DNA from: Ceratorhiza oryzae-sativae
Lineage: Eukaryota; Basidiomycota; Agaricomycetes; Cantharellales; Ceratobasidiaceae
DNA length: 64,000 bases
NCBI GenBank assembly: GCA_030998015.1
Contig: JARWMV010000253.1
Location: forward strand, 434,001-498,000
Direction of reading: 5' to 3'
The notes under the pieces were generated by a model, which had not been told where the DNA came from, searched no databases, and saw only the letters and a program-made list of their open reading frames with translations. Positions 1 to 10,910 of the stretch are shown here, in pieces; within the stretch, counting starts at the first letter, position 1, and every line of letters starts with the position of its first letter. The translations under genes were made by a program, and so were the position numbers.

Positions 1-10
1 GAATATTTCC

Positions 11-3000
11 ATGGATTCCATCCATCCCCCAATTGCAACCCTGCCAGAACCAGTCTCTGGTAGGTAAATTTCTAGGCATACCACACCAATATTATATGTT
101 AAATTTTGCAGATGGAGAGTCAGAAGCCCTTGAGGAGAACTCCTTCAATCAGGCATCATTATTGGATCCTCCAAATACAGCCACTCAGATAGGTGAATTG
201 TGGCTGGTCACTTGTAGTGCAAATATCTGATAAATGGAACCTCACAATAGGTGTATACAAATTTGTCATTCCCTCCCGACTTTCACCGGCTCCCCCAGAC
301 CCTAGAGCAGGTCAAAAGCGACGGATTTCAGCAGCGTCTTCCTTTAGAGCTGCCAAAGCCCGCCGGACCAGCGCATCGGCGAGTTGTGATGTGATTGATG
401 TTGTTTGTCAATTTCGTGACCTTGTCCTCCAGTCAAGCGCCGCTGCTCCTTCTACTGGCCCGCCTCGGCCAGACATCGCAACTGAAAATTCGGGCGAGCC
501 ATCGCAGGTTTTTCGGCCTCTGTCACGTCCGCTCATCTCGGCAAAGGTTAAGGGACCTGCCCGAAGCCCTCAAATGAGCAATGCTCCCGTCGGTCGGCTG
601 GCTAGCTTCTTTAACCGATCTCGAGACCAAAAGCCACCGACAAGCGCTCCAGCCAAGCTTCAGCCAGGTAAGAGCGCGTTCGCCCACTCTCATATGTTTG
701 AATAACTCTGCAATCTCTTTAGACACAATCGTCATTGATTCATCCGACGACGAGGCGGAGAACGCACCAGCTCAATCAGCTGCAAGCCAACCTCCACCCG
801 TGAGTCTTTTTATTTTACCCTGGATGCGTTGAATATTAACTCGCAGAGTACAGACTCTCCGCATCCAAGATGTAATCGACATTTCTGATTCAGACTTAGA
901 CGATGCCGTCGGAATACCTGTTGCCAACACACGTTCCTCCCCAGTGAGTCAGTCAAGCCACAGGCCTGACGTTCCAAAATCAGCTCGGGATTCACTCTCG
1001 CACCTAAACTCTCACTCGAAACCTACCTCGCCAACTTCTACAGAATCAGCCGTCAATGCCGAAAACTTGCGCTTTGAGCCACCCGCTCCGCTTGAGCCAC
1101 TGGCACTGCCCGAACGGGATAATGCTCTCACGATACCCCTTGTCGAGCCACTTCCCCCTCTTCCTGCATCTTCTGACATCGAACATAGCTCCGACCAATC
1201 CCGATCGTCTCCAACGCAGTTCGACTCAGTCAATAAACCCCACCTCAAACCTAGAGACACGCAGGAGTCAGGTTCTGACTCTGGGTCATCCGGCCGCTTG
1301 GTAGAAAGCGCGATTGCGCTAGACGAGCCAGAAGAACCATGCTTCGTTTTGAATAGCGAAGGTTCTTCAGGCAGCCGTAACGCTTCGCCTCACCGAAACG
1401 CATCTACCACGGAGAATGTTGAGCGGGGACGCGAACGCAGTGCAACGCTCACGTCGCTTCGTGATCGCTCAACAATTAGAAGTTCGCCGAGTCCAGGTCC
1501 ACCTCGATCCGGTGATGTTACAGAGGCCGAGCTGGAAGACATTGTTGCCAACGTTTCGCTCCATGACCCGCAACCACAGGCCGACAAATCGATCGCTCAA
1601 ACAGTTGCCGGTGTTGGGAGCATGGTTCTTGATGACGGATTTGAACCAGGTCAACGTAGTGCAAACGAGGGTCAATTAGAGCGTTCGAATTCAGCATCGG
1701 ACTCGATGTCCAGTGGTGGCAGAGTCCTGTATAAATGTAGCATCGAAGGCTGCCCCTCCAGGTTCTCCTCGACGAGTCAGCTTCATACACATATGAGCCG
1801 AGACCACGGGGTTCGATTATCTCACGAGAAGAGAAAGGCGCACGGAAAGCGAAAGGCAGTCGACCATCCAAAAACGCCGACGAAACGAAAGTTCACCGGT
1901 TCTCGCTTGGCCCAGTTGCCTCCTCCCCTTGAGGCATCCACGTATGACAGCTCGAGCAGGGGCTCTCAGGACTCGGATCTATGTGGAACGGACTAATACG
2001 GTCGGGTTTGAACCTTTTGTTCGAAGGCTGTCTGTGCGGCCCTCGGTACGTACACTTCGTCTGTTATTCTGCCTCCTAGGACTCACTTGTCTGGCTAGAA
2101 ATCCCCCGAAACTAACGAAGATGATGATGACGATGACGGCGCTCCCGACTACATCACCATTTCCGATGCCTCCATATCCTCCCCTCGCACACCTGCACCC
2201 TCTGCTCCTAAATTACGGCGACCTCATCCAAAAGACCGGCCAGTCATTCCGGATACCCCTTCCGAAAACCTCTCTCCATCAAAGCAACTTGCTATCAAGA
2301 AACACGAAGTCATCATACCTGGCGAACAACTCGTAACATGGCGTGTTGACATCGTGAACAGCATGCCCGAATCCTATCGCAACGGACCAGGCGCTCGTCT
2401 CGTATTCGAAGGCTTCATGGACGAGGCCATGCGCGAGAACGAGCCATGTGCACCAGCCATTCGAGTCGAGAACGCGGTTGACGACCAGCCATGCCCGCCT
2501 TGGGAGTTCGTTTATTCTAACCGGGTCTATTACGGGGAAAACGTTCCGCGCCCGAACCGTGACTTACTTGAGGGATGTAACTGCCTTGGACCATGCGACC
2601 CTAATAACGAAGATTGCGCGTGTGTGAGGAAGCAGAATGCAGTTTGGGCAAAGCTCGAAGGATTGGAGGATTATACTGGTTTTGCTTTCAACCCAGATGG
2701 CACAATCCGGTTTCATCATGGAGAAATATATGGGTGCAACAGTAAATGCACTTGCGACCTGGAGTGTCAGAACAAGGTCAGTCTTATGCGTACGCATGTA
2801 GGCAAAAATCTGACTCCGCGAATAGGTTTGGCAGCAGGGGCGGAAGTATGCCGTTTCAATTCGGAAAACTAAGGCGAAAGGATGGGGTGAGTACTCAACC
2901 CGTTTCGGCATGGTTCGCCAGAGATTCACCTCCCGACAGGCGTGTTTGCTAAGGAACACATACCGGCTGGTTCTTACATCGGAATCTATACCGGCGAACT

Positions 3001-3590
3001 TCTAACGGAAGGCATGGCGGACAAGCGTGGCCTGTAAGTGGCCTCCCCCTTATCTCACAAGGGGCCTCATAATCATTATTCACTAGGGTTTATGATGAGT
3101 TTGGTCGAACATACGTTCTCTCCACCGACTTTCATCATATCGATCAAACAAATGGCCTTCCCAATTATGCTATAGATGCCTTTCACGCTGGAAACGTGAG
3201 TATGAGAGGCTTCACTGAGATCCCTTTTTAGTTAAGCAATTCCATTGCAGTTTACTCGATTCTTGAATCACTCTTGCAACCCAAATCTCGTTTTGTCCGC
3301 TCTGTACATCGAGGATCCTGACATTCGAAAACCATGGCTGGCTCTGTTCTCCGACCAAGAAATCAAACCCGGCCAGGAATTGACATTTTCGTATACCGGG
3401 ATGGACGTAAACGACCCTGCAGTGAGTGGCATTCAATAATCGAAGGCTAAATGCTGATGATTTCTCATAGGATCAACTAAAAGCCGAAGAAGCAAAGCGA
3501 AAGGCCGCTCGCGGAAAGGGGAAGCGGGGTAAAGTTTTCGAAGAATGCTTGTGCGGCGCAGAGGGCTGCTTCGGAATCCTATTCAAGTGA
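11..3590 (+). CDS. SET-domain histone H3 lysine-9-type methyltransferase with N-terminal C2H2 finger
   Basis: Predicted nuclear histone lysine methyltransferase of the SUV39/Clr4/DIM-5 class, which uses SAM to methylate H3K9. I see, in order: a Ser/Pro-rich disordered N-terminus with acidic hydrophobic stretches (IVIDSSDDE near 733, VIDISDSD near 875, YITISDAS near 2150); one C2H2 finger (YKC..C..H..H, 1729-1810); a pre-SET block with nine cysteines in CxCx4C and CNSKCTCDLEC patterns (about 2577-2770); SET core FLNHSCNPN (3262-3290) and SYTG; and a post-SET CLCGAEGC just before the stop. Read introns: 60-111, 193-250, 668-722, 800-853, one near 1983-2098, 2776-2834, 2887-2939, 3034-3086, 3196-3250 and 3422-3470. 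Start ATG at 11 keeps frame through the first two introns. The frame meets TAA at 1994, so the fifth intron must remove it, but its donor is not resolved. No chromodomain is visible. Family call is firm; substrate is inferred. Confidence 0.88.
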
Positions 3591-3798
3591 TTCTCTACCT
3601 TACGTTTCGTAATATTGGTACTCGTTCGAGCTTTAATGATTGTGTTTTTATGTTTCGCGGATTCGCTTGGTGTATACTGCTACTCTGGAATATAGTTGCA
3701 TCCAACAAGAAATGGTTAATGTCCTCGACCCATGTTCTCGTCGAATTGAACTTCACGATTCACGCTCGATTCGTACCAATAACCAGCGAGCACAACTC

Positions 3799-4269
3799 TT
3801 AGTCCTTGGGCTTCCCCACTTCTGCATCCGCCTCCGCTGCCAGTGTCTCAACCGGCTTCCATATATCCTTTGCTGCGTGCATCAATTCATAAAGTTGGCC
3901 GATCTGCTCTGAAGACAACTGTCACAAGATGGGGGCCTGTTGATGTACCTCCATAGGAAGCTGGCGCACCTGTTCAAACACTGTTGCATCCATTTTTCGT
4001 CCTCTGAATCGTTCCGATTCCTCTGGAGAAAGACTTTCTAGTTGATCAAGATAAAGCTTCCATTGAGAGAGAAAGCCTATAATATGAACCGGATTATCGG
4101 CCTTTTGGTGTCGCCTAAATTCTATTTCCAAGACGCAGTAAGTTTTATACGTTCTGAAATACAGGATCACGGTCGACTCGCCAGATATCACATAATCGTC
4201 GCCTAAACTCCTCATCTCGAAGGGTAGTTTCCTATGAGCACGAAGCAGTCTTCGCATCAAACTGTCCAC
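3799..4269 (-). CDS. SDHAF3/ACN9-type succinate dehydrogenase assembly factor (LYR-related)
   Basis: Predicted mitochondrial matrix protein that protects the iron-sulfur subunit while complex II is assembled. The N-terminal segment [12 protein letters not shown], then [37 protein letters not shown] and [15 protein letters not shown] follow the ACN9 family order. Two introns are needed: 4181-4122 (minus strand), which removes 60 nt between VIS and EFRR and has GC-AG borders (donor GCGAGT), and 3969-3919, which removes an in-frame TGA and joins VFEQ to LSSEQ. The stop is TAA at 3801-3799. The reading frame is open to a GTG at 4269; the first in-frame ATG is at 4257, right at the LYR-like position (here LMRR), so a small upstream exon with the true start may be missing. 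It lies tail-to-tail with the SET gene, with about 208 bp between their stops. Confidence 0.8.
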
Positions 4270-5220
4270 CGAGTCATTTACGATTCACCCAGATTAATGC
4301 TAGAGAAACTGCGCACGGTTTCGGAGGCAGAAGGGTAGCACTAGCTTCGATTAAGTTCAAAGGTTTTGTCCCGACGGATTGAGCAAGGAGCCGAAGTGAT
4401 GGGTACATGGCGGGATCACAGCCAATAGAAAGGTATAAAGAATGTTGTTGATAGCTGATAGAAATATTTTCAAGCGTGCGCCTACTCGCACCAAGATATC
4501 GAGCTAAATATTCCAGTGGTGATGCTAATGGTGGAGGAGTGCGAGGTCCAAGGTGTTACATCACCGATCGACCCTGAAATGGTGATCAGTTGCAAATTCC
4601 TGGAGTCAAAACTTTCTTCAACCACGACCGGGCTCACCTTGATTTAGCGATCACTCAAGGTAAAGCTATTCTCATGCATAATGAGCCCATCCTCTCCTTT
4701 TTCCATGACGAATCCTACCGTACGCAATTAGGAAGTGCCGGCTGAAGTGCGTTTAGCACCAGGTCGATACACGGTTCTCTGATTACTCGTCATATTTTCA
4801 TGCCTTATCTATCGCGAAGACCGTTATGCTAAAGACAATCTTTTGCCCTCTAGGTTCTAGATGCTACGCCATATAGGCATTGTAGAACTGGCTGCCTGGT
4901 TTAGACATGGGTCAACGAGAAGGCCACTTGTACTTACCCTCAGTTAATATACATCTTGCCACTCAAAATCCTGAATATTGACACGACACACCTCAGTTTA
5001 CATATTTCTTTTATCCTCTTTGCATGACCAAGTGTCACCTAGAGCAGTGGAGGAATTTGAGGATGCGTAACGCGTATGGTCTGATCCAGCGTTCGCAAGC
5101 GCCATATGTCAGACTTGCTCTTAACCATTACCTTCGCCTAGCGAGCTTGTGCTCCACTACGTCGATACTATTGCACACTTCAATCTAAATCAATAATTTC
5201 CGAACCACGATTGAATTAAT
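4270..5220. other. Intergenic, no gene seen
   Basis: About 950 bases between the 5' ends of two divergent genes (SDHAF3 on minus, MIOS on plus). No open frame or repeat stands out. It probably holds both promoters and possibly a missing first exon of SDHAF3. I could not pick a convincing TATA element. Confidence 0.5.
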
Positions 5221-8200
5221 ATGCAAGTGTCTGCACGCCGGCAAGTCCTCTGGGATCCCTTGGGGTCAGATCGTTTTATCGTCAGCGGCAACCATGAAAT
5301 AAAGCTATACCAATGGAACTCAAAGGTGTGTTACTACGTTTGTCTTGCGGTTTAAGGCATCATTACGTTGATAAATAGGCTGGGCAGGTACGAACGTTAG
5401 CGTCCCAATCCGACGTTCAATACATGCGAGTAGGTTGCGCCCAGCGGCCCAGTCTACACTTAATGTCTGATTTATTATCAGTGTCTCGCTTGGTCTCCTC
5501 ATTCCACAATCGATGATCTTGTAGCTGTCGGACTCGGTACTGGAAACGTCGAGCTTCTACGATTGAATAGCAGCGTCGCGTCCCTACCCGATTCACATAA
5601 CAGTCTGGATGCACCCAAGGTTGCCACCCTGCCAACCAAATATCAACGACCTTGTCATGCAGTACGTTTTACTTCTCTCATCTATTTAGGACGTATTGAC
5701 GGATCTGTTAGTTAGAATTCTCTCCAATTGACCCCAATTATCTTGCGGTTGGGCTTGAAAAGGCCAGAAACGAGCCAAGCCTACTTATCTGGGACATTGA
5801 ACGCTCAGCAAGGATGTTGCCTTCCCCCAACTCTAGTCTCCCAGCCTTTCACCGACCATCTTCTCGACTTCCTGCGACTAGGCCTGCTCTGCCAGTGGTC
5901 GCTGGTGACATTCGCCCGCTGCAATACTACGGCTCCACTGAAGTAATCCATTCCATTGCATTTCTCCACGGCACTCCCCATATCCTCATAGCCGGCATCG
6001 GCTCCAAGCGTATCGGTGTGTATGACTTACGCTCCGTCGGCATGGCCAACACGCCCACGTCCACCGGGGGCAACTCAAACAACAACCAACCAGCTTCGTA
6101 CATCACAAAAGCTGTCTACGGAATCGTCATAGACCCACTAGATGACAATCGTTTCGCATCGTACGGAGATGACACCGCTATTCGTCTCTGGGACCGTCGG
6201 TGGCCAGATCCTGTGATGACCTGGACCGAGTTGGATTCTGGGTCTGGGGCTGACCCTCGATTGTGCAACGTCGCAATGATCCAATTTTCAAAATCAAGGC
6301 GCGGGGTGCTTGGGACGCTTATGAAAGACGCACATGCGGTGCGATTATGGGACATACTTGACCACCGGCGAGAGCTTCTGGACCCAAATGCAGACAATGC
6401 CGATGTTTCGTCGAACAGATGGGGAAATTATCAAATTTCTCGGAACCACAGCCGGACGACTTCAACAACCAGTACAGCCGCTAGTAATTCTCAAAGTTCA
6501 TTTGTTTTACCTGATGGGCCGATACTGGCTCATACAACTACTGGTATTTCTTTTCTATTTTATTTTGTTTCGACCAACTGAATTCGGTCGCTTAGGTGGA
6601 GTCTCTAGGAAAGGGATTTCCTCGTTTGCGTTCACCCCACCCCAGCCTGTTTCTGTCCACACGCCCCGTATTATCACTGTTTCTCGAGACGGCGCTCTCG
6701 ACATTTCTGCCGTGCTCACTTCCGATATCCAATCATGGAGCAGTCGAGGCATGCTTGCTGCAACTTCTCGGGCTCGCCTCGGGCTTGACTCCTCAGTTCA
6801 AGTCGAGTACGCTGCCTCCAATGATGAACCATTCGAGATCCAAACAAGCTGGAAAGATGAAGGAGAATGGATCGTACCCGAGCCATGGGAAATTACCGAA
6901 GACCTACTTGGACCAACACCGGGGGACGCGCTCGGCCTGGGACCCACTATCACGACCACAAACACGAATGGATCAGACGATCGGGAACGACTCGGGCGAA
7001 GCTCTGCCCGCATAGACGCTTCATCCGCCCAAAAATCTACCGCCTCGCGTAGCTCATCCGCCGCGCCCCAGCGTCGTGCCTACAGCCCTGCGGCACTTCG
7101 TCGTATCCCTCTAGGCAAACACCGTCGAATTCGATCGGCATCGCCATTGCCGTTGGATCCCGAGTCTGCGACGGATAGCGCTGATGCGACTGGGCCGGAT
7201 GGGTTGGGTGTATCCCCCGCTATCTCCGAAGCTCAGTGGAAGGCTAGCGCAGCTCCCAAGCCGAAAAGTTTGAAAAAGGGGAGCAAAGCCGAGATGACGA
7301 TGCGGGATGATATTTCAATGGTTATGCGCAGGAGAGCGATGAAGGGGTATGGAATGAAGAACGTGAGTGGCGTACGAACACCGTTCGAGTGTGATTCTAA
7401 CACTTGGACATGTGGATGGCATAGTTTGCTCGAAACGCTGATATCGTGGGCGAAACTCAACCAAATATGGTCAGCCTGGTGGATGCGTGGAGGTGGCTCG
7501 ATGGTAACCATTTACTCTTCGCCCGATGACGGCAATCTGAGATTTTTGAACGCTAGTATCTCGAGACATCCTTGCGGCTGGGGCATCAAGTCGTATTAAC
7601 GGGATTGAATTCAGCTACCAGGGCGTTCTCGGTATATGGGACGGGTTGTCTTCCTTCAGCCCACCCCCTCCAGCCACAGCCCATCAATCGGATTCTCCGG
7701 TGTATTCTCCGCTTCTAAATGTTGCCTCGCCGCAGCTTGGAGTTAGTCGTCCTCCATCTCAACGTGGAGGCAAGCGGGGCGAGCGACACAAGTCGCCCCA
7801 ACGAGACGGATACGATGCAGCCGTTAGCATACTGAATATGCGCCGTGATTCGGTGGCCGAAATGGGTGGAGGCATCGGGGAGACCGGCGCCTCATTTAAT
7901 ACGACCCCTGCATCGGATGGACAAAAGAGGCGTTTCGGGAGAATGGGAAGGAGGCGGTTAGCTTTGGCATTATGCGGGTGGGATGTGAGTAACTCCGAAT
8001 TGAGAAGTGAAATTTCGCGGTAAGCGTTTAAGATTGGCAAGATGAATTGACGTTTTGACATACCCATCTCGCGATAGGTGGTTGCGCGAAGGAAAGTGCA
8101 CCAAGGCCGCGTGTTGGGCAGTGTTTCTTGAAGACTTCCAGCTGGCCACTGAAGCACTAATGCATAGTTCTGGTATTCAATATTTAACCTGCGATCGGAC

Positions 8201-9389
8201 CGTTCGCTGAATCTCTATTAGATGAGGTGCATCGGCTAATGTCTGGTATTGTCGTTGCGGCTGAGACAGAACCTGACAAGCGTCTAAAAGGCTCCTGGAG
8301 AGAGCATTGCCAAAAGCTGGGTAGCCGCCTGGAGGACCCGTATTTGCGTATTATGCTCGCGCACCTCGCGTTCGATGACTGGATTACAGTTGTAGAAGAG
8401 TCTGCCATTCCTTTGAGAGACCGTCTAAATATCGCACTGAGGTTCCTTGATGATGGTCAAGTGGGTTAACTGTCATTCGATGTGAACATCTCTAACTTTC
8501 GGATTCTATAGCTCAGTCAATTCTTTCAGAGTCTCAGAAGGGACCTCGAGCGTTCCGGTGACCTCGACGCACTACTTTTCACCGGGCTCTCGATCTCGGG
8601 CATGCGACTTCTCCAGCGTTACGTAGACACGACAGGGGATGTCCAAACCGCTGCCGTCCTTGGTAATCTTGTCAGCCCAGGAATGCTTCAAGATGATCGA
8701 CCAGAGCGATGGACAACGGCGTACCAGGACCTCCTGGACGGGTGGCGAATGTTTCATCAGCGATGTCAATTTGACATTCAACGAGGCGAAATTCTACGCG
8801 ACTTGGTGACCGCAGGCGACCGAGAGCCGTTCGAATGGGTTCCTCGTCAGCTAGCGGTGCGATGCAACTTTTGTGACAAAATCGTCAATGCGACTGGTCC
8901 GACAGACTTTGGTCGAGGGGCGAACGTAGGAACGTCGGCAGCACATGATCGTGTCAGGGTAAGCGTATGCCTCTTTGTGGGGGGCTGGACTGAGGTTGCG
9001 TGTAGCTCTCGTTTTGTCCACACTGCCGAAAGGCTTTGCCTCGATGCGACATTTGTTTAATGTCACTAAGTGGCCCCCTGAGCGATTTTCTCCGAGACTC
9101 CGAGCTGGCACATACCGATGCCGCGCACGGTTAGTTCCGCCTCCGCTATTCCTTTTATGGAGGAATACACTAACTTTAACCTCGATGTCTGATGCCTGCC
9201 ATAGATACCTTTGACGACGCCCTGGTATTTTGTCAAACCTGTCGACATGGGGGGCATGCGGTTCATATTATGGAATGGTTCTTCGGGAACGAGGAAGGAG
9301 ATGTAGTCGGACACAGGGAATGTGCAGTGGCTGACTGTTCGTGCAACTGTGCCCAGGAGTTTGGACACGACGATGCGGTGGAAGTATGA
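5221..9389 (+). CDS. MIOS/SEA4-type subunit of the SEA (GATOR2) complex
   Basis: Predicted WD40-RING protein of the vacuole-associated SEA/GATOR2 complex, which signals amino acid supply to TORC1. The start ATG at 5221 opens an N-terminal WD40 region: VLWDPLGSDRFIVSGNHEIKLYQW, LAWSPHSTIDDLVAVGL, FSPIDPNYLAVGL with LLIWDIE, and FASYGDDTAIRLWDRRWP. A long disordered Ser/Arg-rich insert follows (about 6980-7300), then an alpha-solenoid part (ALALCGWD, KAACWAVFLEDFQLATEAL). The C-terminus has paired zinc-binding cysteines: CNFCDK (8866), CPHCRKALPRCDIC (9012-9053) and CQTCRHGGHAVHIMEW then CAVADCSC to the TGA at 9387. Many short introns are read, for example 5325-5377, 5430-5482, 6543-6594, 7360-7424 and 7494-7553. 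The C-terminal cysteine/histidine cluster is the most diagnostic part of the MIOS family. Single junctions are less certain than the gene. Confidence 0.87.
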
Positions 9390-9801
9390 TGTCGACACAC
9401 ATGTGGTGTTCCCCCATATAACTCGAAGAGGACAGGTTAAACTGATCAGATATTTCATCGTGTGGGTGATGGGCCAGCGATCTGGGCAGTATGTTGTCCC
9501 ATCTCAGTTCGTGGGAACCAGAAATTGGCGCCAGTCAGCTCCACGACGCCATGAAGCGATAATCTTTCTCAACTCAGATGACGCTCGCCAAGGCACATGC
9601 TACCTACTCCACCTGAAGACAAAATTGTCGTAAACAGGTCTCGTCATATTGTGTCATATCGGCCAAAAGTACATGGTGGGTATCCAATACAAAAGGTGAA
9701 GCGTCCCAAGCGAGTAATAATACAAAACATGTGGGTTGTCGAAACATGGACTCTCGTTATGTATAATGCGGAAAATGAGCGGAACGATGGTTATCTCAGT
9801 C
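9390..9801. other. Intergenic between convergent genes
   Basis: About 410 bases between the MIOS stop and the stop of the minus-strand F-box-like gene. Open frames here are short and resemble nothing known to me. It probably holds the two 3' untranslated regions. Confidence 0.45.
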
Positions 9802-10910
9802 TTAGTTGCTGGTATCCTCCAAGGATTGGACACCGGTGTTAACGGAGTAAAGTTCCGATAGACTCTGAACCTCGCCGCCCTCATCATCAGTACCTCTCCT
9901 AAATTCCCATCCCATGACCCGCTGCTTGAAGCCCCCGAAAGCCTCCATCCCAGTTTGTGGGCCCACGAGGTCCCACACTGGCGAGCCGCGTTGGGGGTTC
10001 CTGCCGGGCGCCACGAATGTAATCCGTCGGATGCTTGAGTTTCTGCGGGCAAGCGCAATCGCCAGTTTCTCGGGGGTTGCGGTGATGACAGGACTCATGT
10101 GCATCGATAGGCAGAGATTGTTGAGATTGGGCAAGCGGTGCGGCTGAGAAAGCGCCTTTAAGAGCGTCTAAGCACAATAGGTTTGATTTCAGTTCATTGG
10201 AGCCAGGGTTGGATCAAGAGCCGACTGCGTTGTCGACGTACCTCTGTCCCCGCGTATTCCGGCTGGCCTCCCGGCATGCTGACCCGAAGTGTACTCAGCC
10301 TGCTTGGGAGCGCAGGGATCAGGCCTGCGAGTATCGGCATTGTATCCACGCTTTCGAGGATCGGACCACAATCCAACTCCAGGGTGTCTAGGGCTCTTGC
10401 GGCGCTCAGGAGGCGAGTAAGCGGCGTGCAACTCGCATAGAAGAATGATGGAGCCGTCGAGGAGATCCGGATGGACTTGACAGTAGCCACCAGGGAGAGA
10501 ATCCTTGGGGGAACGGGCCGCCGTGCCGTCAAGAGATCCACAGCTGGCAGATAGAGATGTCTGAAAACAGAAAATATTGAATATTGCTCAGGTCAGAGCT
10601 TGCGTTTGCAAGGTGTATACGGTGTGTGGACTTACACAGCATGCTTCAAGAGTGCGCTTCCGGCAACGAGCATGGCCTCCTCAACGGTCCTGACCCGAAA
10701 TCGACGAAACAGGTAGGGGGCCGAGATGCTACGGAAGTGTTGTGACGAGCGACTAAACGCTAGCAGCGACGAGTACCGGAGTTCAAGCGTGTTGGGCGAG
10801 GTCGCAGCGTTGAGCTCAAAGCTGGGAGGACTGGGCCATCCCGTGACAAGCTCGCCAGAGTGTTCGCAAATAGACTGGAGAACCTCTGTGGGGAGCGCGG
10901 GCATGGTCAT
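9802..10910 (-). CDS. F-box-like protein with leucine-rich C-terminal region
   Basis: The N-terminus (MPALPTEVLQSICEHSG, then LLAFSRSSQHFRSISAPYLFRRFRV) matches the F-box pattern of agaricomycete F-box/LRR proteins, which usually act as substrate adaptors in SCF ubiquitin ligases. The rest has spaced Leu/Ile motifs (LSTLRVS, LPNLNNLCLSMHMS, IRRITFVAPGRN) typical of the weakly conserved LRR part. Three exons: ATG at 10910 to about 10636, an intron ending in TTTTCAG at about 10562, a second exon ending with donor GTACGTCGAC near 10240, and a third exon entered after GTGCTTAG near 10170 and ending at TAA 9802. Both introns keep frame. Such genes are numerous and fast-changing in this group, so a specific role cannot be given. 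Confidence 0.7.
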
